Origin: Candidatus Kaiserbacteria bacterium RIFCSPLOWO2_01_FULL_54_20
GTDB taxonomy: Bacteria; Patescibacteriota; Minisyncoccia; Phycocordibacterales; UBA2100
DNA: 5,197 bases
NCBI GenBank assembly: GCA_001783355.1
Contig: MFMA01000032.1
Coordinates: forward strand, 1 to 5,197
Reading direction: 5' to 3'
In this document: one piece after another, positions 1-5,022 of the stretch
Layout of the letters: each line of letters opens with the position of its first letter
How positions within the stretch are numbered: position 1 is the first letter of the stretch
Notes under the pieces: model-generated
Told to the model about the DNA's origin: nothing
The model's database searches: none
The model's input: only the letters and a program-made list of their open reading frames with translations
Translations under genes and position numbers: made by a program

Positions 1-559
1 TGTCTACTTGCTCGGCCGCCAAATATGTTTTGCCGGCGACGGTGGCGCGCAAAAGTTCTACTGTGCCCGACGTGGTGCCGGGGAAGAAGAGTGCCGCACC
101 GAGCGCATTGCCCGGCTTGCCGTTATTATCCTCATAGATGACCACCCATGTCGGAGCCGACACCGCCGCTTTGGCAATCGCGACAGAGTCGCCTGCAGCC
201 TGCGGGCTTGCGATAGAGAGCGAGGTGTTGGAACCCAAGCTTGCAGTACCAACGTCAACCCCGAGGGTGCCGCCGCCAGTTGAGGTGCTAGGGGTTGAGG
301 TCGCGGCGGAGTTCTCTGCCACGGGGCTGGTAGTGCGCCACGCAGAGTATCCCCACGCGATTATCACGCCGACGATGACCCCTACCACAACCATGCCCGC
401 GTAGCGCGCAGTATTATTATTTGATGCAGGCGGCGTCGCTACAGGTTTTGCGGGCACAAATGGATGATATTGCTGTTGCTGATTTTGGCTCTGCTTCTGC
501 GGAACAGACCACGAAAGACCCTCTTGCTTGTTTTGTTCCCCGTCGTTTTTTTCTTGCAT
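1..559 (-). CDS. Single-pass membrane-anchored exported protein with DUF7282-like domain (partial, C-terminus off window)
   Basis: This minus-strand frame is open from ATG 559-557 to the window edge: 186 residues and no stop, so the C-terminus is missing. Residues 1-50 are polar and Gln/Asn-rich (a QNQQQQ run near 26-30). One hydrophobic helix follows at about 53-71 (GMVVVGVIVGVIIAW), then a Ser/Thr/Gly/Pro linker at about 76-105. From about 120 there is a compact beta-rich domain with APTWVVIYEDNNGKPG (136-150), LGAALFFPGTT and TVELLRATVAGKTYLA. The spacing of a 'WVVIYED' strand, a G-x-P-G turn, 'LG...PG' and a 'TVEL' strand resembles the DUF7282 family of secreted or surface beta domains. 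That match is from memory and is only moderate. The likely topology is a cytoplasmic N-terminus with the domain outside the cell. The gene is 44 nt downstream of the nuclease gene on the same strand, with no visible terminator between them. No Shine-Dalgarno sequence lies near the start. Confidence is high that the gene is real and low for its function. Confidence 0.8.
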   Translation of the reverse strand, partial: MQEKNDGEQNKQEGLSWSVPQKQSQNQQQQYHPFVPAKPVATPPASNNNTARYAGMVVVGVIVGVIIAWGYSAWRTTSPVAENSAATSTPSTSTGGGTLGVDVGTASLGSNTSLSIASPQAAGDSVAIAKAAVSAPTWVVIYEDNNGKPGNALGAALFFPGTTSGTVELLRATVAGKTYLAAEQVD

Positions 560-568
560 ACGGTAAAA

Positions 569-582
569 ATTAAAGACGTATA
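569..582 (-). promoter_or_regulatory. Candidate -10 region for the DUF7282-like gene
   Basis: The 44-nt gap between the nuclease gene stop and ATG 559 is AT-rich compared with its surroundings. On the minus strand it holds TATACG (582-577) and TTTAAT (574-569), 17 and 9 nt from the start codon. I see no convincing -35 box. Either hexamer would give a very short or absent 5' leader. The call is weak and rests on base composition and spacing alone. Confidence 0.25.
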
Positions 583-603
583 AAACTCTTCCTGCCCGTG
601 CCC

Positions 604-1446
604 CTATTCTATATGACCCCCCGGTACGCACAAGGCGCCGACTTCCTCCAATACACGGTCGGCCTTTTGTCCGGAGACTCCCGCAGAGGCGAGCGCGCGC
701 GTATCGGCGGCAAGGGCGCCACAGAGTACCACTTTTTGGCTTAACAAAGCCGTTTTTTCGCGCCGATTCAATGTCGTAAGCGCCGTTATAGGGTAGAGCC
801 CGTTCCGGTCGATGCGGTCGTGGAGCGTGCCGCCCTGCGGCTCCTCCCATCCCAACAACTCTACCCCCGCGCACGCGGCATAGCGGACGGCCATGTCGGT
901 AAATTTGGTGTTGGTGACGACCAGCCCGCGCATGGGTTCCTGCTCGCCGTTTTGTTTGCGCCTCGCTTCGATGTCTTCCAGCCGCGCTTTGACATACAAG
1001 ACCGTTTTTAGGTCGGTTTTAAATCCGGCCGCATTATGAAATTTGGCTTCAACGTACATGATGGAACCGCCGTTATGTACGACGACGTCCACCTCGTGCT
1101 CGACGCACGCGCCCTGGATAATTTGGTCTATCTCGGTGCGCGCGCCTTCGGCGCGGAAGAGTTCCGATATATAAGCCTCAAAAGGGAAGCCCGACGGGCC
1201 AAACTCGAGTATCGCGTGCTTGAGGCTATAGCGCGCCGCCGCGCCGCGGCGCGCCTCGCGCAATTTAGAAAAGGCGTGCCGGTAAATTTCCTGCGTAGTG
1301 ATGCCGCTGTAGAGCTCCGCTTCCACCGCGCGGCCGATGTCGCGCGCCAACCCATGCTCCGCCCCCGAACGCATGAGCGAGGAGACGAGCTTTTCCGGAT
1401 TATAAAGCTCGGTGGTGCCGTCAGCTTTTGCGATGAGTATCGCCAT
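604..1446 (-). CDS. ATP-cone domain / PD-(D/E)XK (Mrr-like) endonuclease fusion protein
   Basis: A 280-residue protein. Residues 1-85 are an ATP-cone: IAKADGTTELYNPEKL at the N-terminus, then helices through TTQEIYRHAFSKL and a YSLKHAI segment. Such domains bind ATP/dATP in ribonucleotide reductases and NrdR. Residues about 86-200 form a restriction-endonuclease-like fold of the Mrr type: GFPFEAYISELF (E90), HEVDVVV (D120) and VEAKFHN (E133-x-K135). This gives the full D...ExK catalytic set, so the nuclease looks intact. GLVVTNTKFTDMAVRYA...LLGW (174-200) is the usual end of this fold. Residues about 222-275 are helical and may be a helix-hairpin-helix-like DNA-binding tail. The domain order matches a known but functionally uncharacterised family. 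I chose ATG 1446 because the ATP-cone begins there; the longer frame to 1524 only adds residues antiparallel to no known domain and lies in mnmA. The gene start overlaps the mnmA 3' end by 26 nt, in another frame. The substrate is unknown; repair or defence roles are inference. Confidence 0.88.
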   Translation of the reverse strand: MAILIAKADGTTELYNPEKLVSSLMRSGAEHGLARDIGRAVEAELYSGITTQEIYRHAFSKLREARRGAAARYSLKHAILEFGPSGFPFEAYISELFRAEGARTEIDQIIQGACVEHEVDVVVHNGGSIMYVEAKFHNAAGFKTDLKTVLYVKARLEDIEARRKQNGEQEPMRGLVVTNTKFTDMAVRYAACAGVELLGWEEPQGGTLHDRIDRNGLYPITALTTLNRREKTALLSQKVVLCGALAADTRALASAGVSGQKADRVLEEVGALCVPGGHIE

Positions 1447-2524
1447 GTCTGGCGGTAAGTATAACACCGCCGCCGAGGCACCGGCCGCCGCGGTACAACA
1501 CCAGCGACTGCCCTTCCGGAACAAAGTGCGGCTCGAGCAAAGTTATGGTGGAACCATTTTTATTTGCAGGAATAAGTGTCTGCCGGTAGCGGTAGCGCGC
1601 CGTACACGGACCGTCCACAACATCGCCTATCCAGTTTTCTTCTGATAGTTCGACCACCGTTTGTGTGGAGCCGCGCGGAAACTTTTCGGCCGAGACAGTG
1701 ACAGTGTTGAATTCCGTATCCTTCCCCACCACGTACTGCGGCACGGCTGAAGGCCCTTGGTTAAAAAGTTCAAACCCGTGCCGCTGGCCGAGCGTATACG
1801 CCTGCACGCCCGCGTGTTTGCCGACAACAGCCCCCTCTTCGTTGAGCACATCGCCCGGCACGAGCGTCAGTTCTTGCTGCAACATGTCGTCGATAGAAAC
1901 ATCGCCGAGGAAGCAGAGCCCCTGGCTGTCCTTGCGTTCCGCATTCGGCAAGCCTAACTTTTGGGCAAGCTTGCGCACCGCCGGTTTTTTAAGACTTCCG
2001 ACGGGAAACAGCGTTTGCCGCAGTTTTGTTTCAGGCACGGCCCAGAGGAAGTAGGACTGATCTTTGTCAGGATCCACTCCCGACAAGAGTGCAACAGTGT
2101 GTTCACCGGAGGAGTTGGGGTCGTGTTTATCTCTCCGGAGGGGGACACACTGTTGCACTCTTGCATAATGGCCGGTGGCGACCGCATCGGCGCCTTGCTC
2201 CATGCACCAGTCAAAAAAGAGGCCGAACTTTATTTCGCGGTTGCAGAGCGCGTCGGGGTTGGGGGTGCGACCCTTGGCAAACTCTTTGATCGAGATTTCA
2301 AACACGCGTTTTTTGTACTCTTTGGACAGGTCGATGGCTAAAAAAGGGATTTTGAGGTGCGCGGCAACGCGCATGGCGTCGAGCTGGTCTACTCCGGCCG
2401 AGCACGGGTAGCCGGGCAGAGCGATGCGTATAAACACGCCCGTCACCTCGTGCCCCTCTTTTTGCAGTAGTGCGGCAGAAACGGCCGAGTCCACCCCGCC
2501 GGAGAGTCCAACAAAAACCTTCAT
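1421..2524 (-). CDS. mnmA: tRNA-specific 2-thiouridylase MnmA
   Basis: MnmA activates U34 of tRNA Lys/Glu/Gln anticodons with ATP and replaces O2 with sulfur, in the cytoplasm. The 367 residues carry all family hallmarks: the PP-loop SGGVDS (8-13), GRTPNPDALCNREIKFG with catalytic C94, GHYAR (118-122), DKDQSYFL (153-160), DSQGLCFLGDV with the second catalytic cysteine C204, YTLGQRHGF (243-251) and the C-terminal beta-barrel ending RCLGGGVI. Length is normal to slightly long. The extra length sits at residues about 124-146, between GHYAR and LLSGVD, where an 80-bp palindromic element lies in frame. ATG 2524 fits the family start just before the first strand. The gene lies 23 nt after the mltG stop. 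A strong TAGGAGGA overlaps that stop, but 19 nt from the ATG is too far for normal use. The last 26 nt overlap the next gene. Both catalytic cysteines are present, so I expect activity if the inserted loop is tolerated. Confidence 0.97.
   Translation of the reverse strand: MKVFVGLSGGVDSAVSAALLQKEGHEVTGVFIRIALPGYPCSAGVDQLDAMRVAAHLKIPFLAIDLSKEYKKRVFEISIKEFAKGRTPNPDALCNREIKFGLFFDWCMEQGADAVATGHYARVQQCVPLRRDKHDPNSSGEHTVALLSGVDPDKDQSYFLWAVPETKLRQTLFPVGSLKKPAVRKLAQKLGLPNAERKDSQGLCFLGDVSIDDMLQQELTLVPGDVLNEEGAVVGKHAGVQAYTLGQRHGFELFNQGPSAVPQYVVGKDTEFNTVTVSAEKFPRGSTQTVVELSEENWIGDVVDGPCTARYRYRQTLIPANKNGSTITLLEPHFVPEGQSLVLYRGGRCLGGGVILTARHGDTHRKS
1458..1466 (-). promoter_or_regulatory. Candidate extended -10 promoter (TGTTATACT) upstream of the ATP-cone nuclease
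   Basis: Within the mnmA coding end, the minus strand reads TGTTATACT (1466-1458). This is a perfect TGn spacing to a TATACT hexamer, 11 nt from ATG 1446. There is no recognisable -35, as expected for an extended -10 element. It could let the nuclease gene be transcribed without mnmA. The surrounding sequence is very GC-rich, so the hexamer stands out, but it also encodes the conserved MnmA C-terminal strand (GGGVILT) and may be chance. Confidence 0.35.
2084..2163. repeat. 80-bp palindromic element with perfect 19-bp arms inside mnmA
   Basis: The left arm CAAGAGTGCAACAGTGTGT (2084-2102) is the exact reverse complement of 2145-2163. A 42-nt centre separates them and contains a second inverted pair, CCGGAG (2106-2111) with CTCCGG (2133-2138), so the whole unit can fold into one long stem. 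In the mnmA frame it encodes about residues 121-147, including CVPLRRDKHDPNSSGEH, which family members lack as far as I recall. Five of the six reading frames are open across the element. There is no second copy in this window and no obvious target-site duplication. The structure suggests a mobile palindromic element tolerated within proteins; an RNA structural role is the alternative. Confidence 0.8.
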
Positions 2525-2530
2525 GCCTTT

Positions 2531-2559
2531 GTTATAGCTTTTTCCTCCTAATTCCCCAA
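2531..2559 (-). promoter_or_regulatory. Candidate promoter of mnmA (TTGGGG - 17 - TATAAC)
   Basis: On the minus strand TTGGGG (2559-2554) and TATAAC (2536-2531) are separated by exactly 17 nt. The -10 ends 6 nt before ATG 2524, so a transcript from it would begin at or next to the start codon. The -10 matches five of six consensus positions, the -35 only three. It lies across the end of mltG and could give mnmA its own leaderless message. Confidence 0.35.
2543..2550 (-). promoter_or_regulatory. Strong Shine-Dalgarno-like TAGGAGGA at an unusual distance from mnmA
   Basis: TAGGAGGA (2550-2543 on the minus strand) contains the full AGGAGG core, and its first three bases are the mltG stop codon. 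The distance from the core to ATG 2524 is 19 nt, well beyond the usual 5-9 nt. No in-frame ATG, GTG or TTG lies between. It may still help re-initiation of ribosomes finishing mltG, or be incidental. Confidence 0.4.
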
Positions 2560-3555
2560 ATATTGTTTTTTATACGCCAAGTGTTGTGCGTAGGTGGTCG
2601 CGTAGTGGAAGATGCCTTTTTTGTCGGAGAGAAAAAAGACATACTTTGTTTTTGTGGGCGTGGCGGCGGCGAGGATGGAGTCGATGCCCGGGTTGTTGAT
2701 AGGCCCCGGCGGCAAGCCTTTGTATTTGTAGGTGTTGTACGGCGAGTCGAACGCAAGGTCGTCGAGGGTGAGCTCAAACGTATTTTTGCCCATAATGTAG
2801 GGGAAGACGGCGTCTACCTGGAGCGGCATCCCGATGTCAATACGGCGCCACAGCACCCCTGCTATCATCTGGCGGTCTTTTGTTTTGGAAGCCTCCTTCT
2901 CCAAAATAGAGGCCATCACCAGCAACTCCTCGAGCGTGTGCTTGGAGGAAGACAGCTGTTTTTGTATGCCGAATATCTTTTTATGAAAATTATTGTCAAA
3001 AACACTCAACACTGTTTCGGTCGATTGTCCGGGCCGAAAGAAGTATGTGTCGGGGAACAGGTACCCCTCGCGTGCGCGAGAGACAAACTCCTGGCGGTTA
3101 AAGTCGGGCAATTTTTGCACCAGCAGTTTGGTGATGTCGGCAGTAGTGGACCCTTCGGGGATGGTGACGCGGACAGGTTCGGTTTTAAAGTCGCCGCTGA
3201 GGAGCCGCATCGCAACCCACACAAGGTTCTCCTGCCGGGAAAAGAAATAATATCCCGCCGGTATGTGCCGGTCGTCGCCCAAAAGCCGCACGGTCCACTC
3301 AAACAACCGCGCGCCCTTGACCACGCCGCGCTCCTCGAACTGCGCGGCGATGGTTTTGAGCGGGCTCCCCTCGGCCACCTCCAGATACGCTCCGCTGGGG
3401 AACCCGACCGGAGCGGCAAACCAGAGCGAGTAGAGGATATAGAGAATACCGCCCCATGCAACTAGGTTTATTAGCGCCTTTTCAAACAAGTCGCGGCGCG
3501 CGTACCAGTCGACGATGACGTGAAAAGTCGGAAGATGTACGTGGTGCCAAGCCAT
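2548..3555 (-). CDS. mltG: Endolytic murein transglycosylase MltG (YceG family)
   Basis: MltG cleaves nascent peptidoglycan glycan strands at the outer face of the cytoplasmic membrane and is thought to act as a terminase of strand elongation. The 335-residue product has a short cytoplasmic N-terminus, one membrane helix at about 28-47 (LINLVAWGGILYILYSLWFA) and a LysM-like region at about 55-120. The catalytic YceG domain follows: REGYLFPDTYFF (162-173), MASILEKEA (214-222, with E219 in the position of the catalytic glutamate), LQVDAV (245-250) and the signature SPYNTYKYKGLPPGPINNPG (271-290). The length is usual for the family and nothing is missing. The start ATG shares one base with the upstream gene's stop (TAATG), so translation is probably coupled; no good Shine-Dalgarno precedes it. 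The gene implies that this organism makes peptidoglycan. Confidence 0.96.
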   Translation of the reverse strand: MAWHHVHLPTFHVIVDWYARRDLFEKALINLVAWGGILYILYSLWFAAPVGFPSGAYLEVAEGSPLKTIAAQFEERGVVKGARLFEWTVRLLGDDRHIPAGYYFFSRQENLVWVAMRLLSGDFKTEPVRVTIPEGSTTADITKLLVQKLPDFNRQEFVSRAREGYLFPDTYFFRPGQSTETVLSVFDNNFHKKIFGIQKQLSSSKHTLEELLVMASILEKEASKTKDRQMIAGVLWRRIDIGMPLQVDAVFPYIMGKNTFELTLDDLAFDSPYNTYKYKGLPPGPINNPGIDSILAAATPTKTKYVFFLSDKKGIFHYATTYAQHLAYKKQYLGN

Positions 3556-5000
3556 TATTGAGGAAGACCTGCCTTGCCGGCAGGCAGGTTAGCGGGGCCC
3601 ATAGGGAGGTTGGGCGGCGGCTCGGAGCGGCGGCTCGGCACGCGCGACAGGCCCGGCGTTTTGACCATCGAGTTGGGGAAGTGCCACAGCGTCGCCAACT
3701 CTTCGGTGGTCATATAGCTCGGCACCTGGTCGTAGGGCGCAGCAAAGTACGCCCGGTGTTTGTAATGAAAGAAGAGATTCTTTTTGGTCTTGTCTTGACG
3801 TATGTTGTTCCAGTCCTGCCATGGGTATGTAAATATCAACTGTCCGCGCGTCGCACCTATTGAACTGTAACCGGGATAGCGGAAAGAGTTAAAGATGGTA
3901 ATGAGGTTGGGGGTGTTAATGCCTTTAAACTTTCCCTCTTCGGCGATATAGAGCCCGCGAATGCCAACCTCGAATAAACTTTTTGATTTCGAGTGCTCAA
4001 TGGCTTCAACTTGCTCGCGTTCGCCAGGGCTAAGCAGGGTCGAGCCGCGCGAGCCTACCTTCTTTTTCTCTGCTGGATCGTCGGTCAGTCCTTGTGCACG
4101 CTCTATTGCCCCTTTGGTTATTTTTTGTAGTGCCTTTTTTACTCCTTCCTCATAAGAGTCTTTACCGAGATAAAAACCATACCACTCGTCCTTTTTGTGA
4201 GCACGGATAACAAACTGCAACCACAGGTACTCCCCCGACCCCATCTCACTCATGTGTTCCAAAACATTTGTGATAGGGTCCACCTGCACTTCAGGCGTGT
4301 CAGTGTTTTTGTCGAGACCGTAGTCGATGTACGTGCGGATAGGCAACGCTATGTCGCTTTTTTTAAATTCATGTCCCCACATGCCATGGGTTTCTGGGGT
4401 AAAGGGAACTTTGTTTACATAATCATCCACCAACGTCACCTTGGCTTCAGGAAATTGTCCGTAGAGTTTAGCCTCGAGCATGTTGCGCCAGCTTTCGCGC
4501 ATGTATAGATAAAAGTCAACGCGCCCTTCATTTCCCACCAACTCGAGCGCCCAATGTGGGCGGGATTTACCCTTCCAAATGCGGGAGATGAAGTCGCCCT
4601 CGCCGCCGGTTTGATATATTGCCGCAAGAAACACCTCCATCGCGAGTGGCGACTTGCTCACCTCGGGCGGCAACTCTATGTGCAAAAGGATGTGCTTTTG
4701 GTCAAACCAAAACAAAAGGCGGATGTAGTGTATCCATGACGACCAAAAAAATACAAAAAGATATATCGGGAGCCAAATAGGAGACAGTGCCACCACCATG
4801 GCAAAGGTCCCGGCAACGGCGTCGGGGTCGAGTACGGCCGCAAGCCACACCAGCAACAAAAATGCGATGGGCATCACCGCAATGGGTTCTATCTCCCAGT
4901 CGTCGAGCCAGTCCTGGAGGTTTTCCGCGCCGCCGGGGCCCCAAAACAGGAGGTATTTTTTCCAGAAAGGATGTTTTTTAAACTCGACCTTCTCCGCCAT
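3555..5000 (-). CDS. Two-TM membrane protein with large soluble domain, resembling the N-terminal (DUF8128-like) module of CPR VirB4-like proteins
   Basis: A 481-residue protein. After a short aromatic, charged N-terminus (KKHPFWKKYLLFWGPGG) there are two hydrophobic helices at about 39-57 and 64-90, and then a soluble domain. The segment LLHIELPPEVSKSPLAMEVFLAAIY (105-129), followed by ALELVGNEGRVDFYLYMR (151-168) and a LYGQFPEAKVTLVDDYV stretch (179-195), resembles the region preceding the ATPase in CPR VirB4/DUF87-type proteins, called DUF8128 as I recall. No Walker A motif is present, so any ATPase partner must be a separate protein. Residues about 440-481 are Pro-rich and end in a palindrome-encoded LPAGKAGLPQ. 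I chose ATG 5000 (MAEKVEF); the frame extends to ATG 5039, but that would overlap the divergent gene's start. The stop overlaps the mltG ATG by one base. The gene is certainly real; a role as the membrane part of a secretion or pilus-like machine is inference. Confidence 0.85.
   Translation of the reverse strand: MAEKVEFKKHPFWKKYLLFWGPGGAENLQDWLDDWEIEPIAVMPIAFLLLVWLAAVLDPDAVAGTFAMVVALSPIWLPIYLFVFFWSSWIHYIRLLFWFDQKHILLHIELPPEVSKSPLAMEVFLAAIYQTGGEGDFISRIWKGKSRPHWALELVGNEGRVDFYLYMRESWRNMLEAKLYGQFPEAKVTLVDDYVNKVPFTPETHGMWGHEFKKSDIALPIRTYIDYGLDKNTDTPEVQVDPITNVLEHMSEMGSGEYLWLQFVIRAHKKDEWYGFYLGKDSYEEGVKKALQKITKGAIERAQGLTDDPAEKKKVGSRGSTLLSPGEREQVEAIEHSKSKSLFEVGIRGLYIAEEGKFKGINTPNLITIFNSFRYPGYSSIGATRGQLIFTYPWQDWNNIRQDKTKKNLFFHYKHRAYFAAPYDQVPSYMTTEELATLWHFPNSMVKTPGLSRVPSRRSEPPPNLPMGPANLPAGKAGLPQ
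3567..3589. repeat. 23-bp GC-rich palindrome encoding an LPAGKAGL tail
   Basis: ACCTGCCT (3567-3574) and AGGCAGGT (3582-3589) are exact inverted copies around a 7-nt centre, TGCCGGC, that itself contains GCCGGC. It lies within the last codons of the large membrane protein and, on the coding strand, gives NLPAGKAGL just before the stop. I associate CCTGCC-TGCCGGCA-GGCAGG-type palindromes and their PAGKAG/AGRQA translations with Parcubacteria-type genomes, from memory. It could also form an RNA hairpin 10 nt before the mltG start. Only one copy is seen here. Confidence 0.7.
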
Positions 5001-5022
5001 GGGTATAGTATACTTTATAAAT
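5001..5022. promoter_or_regulatory. 22-bp divergent promoter with interleaved -10 hexamers
   Basis: The whole space between the two divergent start codons is 22 bp and almost entirely A/T after GGG. The palindrome AGTATACT (5007-5014) supplies TATACT on the plus strand (5009-5014, 8 nt before ATG 5023) and TATACT on the minus strand (5012-5007, 6 nt before ATG 5000). A second plus-strand option is TATAGT (5004-5009). There is no room for a Shine-Dalgarno sequence plus a leader on either side. Any -35 boxes would have to lie inside the opposite gene; TCGACC (4984-4989) is the only weak plus-strand candidate, at 19 nt. Confidence 0.5.

Noticed and set aside
560..603. Intrinsic terminator between the nuclease gene and the DUF7282-like gene
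   Set aside because: No GC-rich inverted repeat followed by a T run can be found on the minus strand; the gap is better read as a promoter-like AT-rich stretch.
1240..1253. 14-bp perfect palindrome CGCGCCGCGGCGCG
   Set aside because: It is made only of G and C in a run of Arg/Ala/Gly codons of the nuclease gene, where short palindromes of this kind are expected by composition.
1421..1423. UGA recoded as glycine (Gracilibacteria-type code)
   Set aside because: TGA ends mnmA at the expected place just after the conserved C-terminal strand, and no in-frame TGA is needed within any gene here.
604..1446. NrdR or ribonucleotide reductase fragment, because of the ATP-cone
   Set aside because: There is no zinc-ribbon before the cone and no reductase domain after it; the PD-(D/E)XK motifs identify a nuclease fusion.
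1036..1458. 140-codon plus-strand open frame
   Set aside because: It mirrors the ATP-cone nuclease on the opposite strand; its Arg/Ala-rich translation is what GC-rich antisense gives.
1447..1524. N-terminal extension of the ATP-cone protein to ATG 1524
   Set aside because: The extra 26 residues are encoded opposite in phase to the conserved MnmA C-terminus and precede the natural ATP-cone start; ATP-cones usually begin within a few residues of the start.
2470..3465. 331-codon plus-strand open frame
   Set aside because: It lies antisense to mltG and the mltG-mnmA junction, shows no recognisable motif, and mltG matches its family from end to end.
3558..3863. Plus-strand open frame beginning MRKTCLAGRQV
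   Set aside because: It is antisense to the two-TM protein; the LAGRQ peptide is just the palindrome at 3567-3589 read on the other strand.
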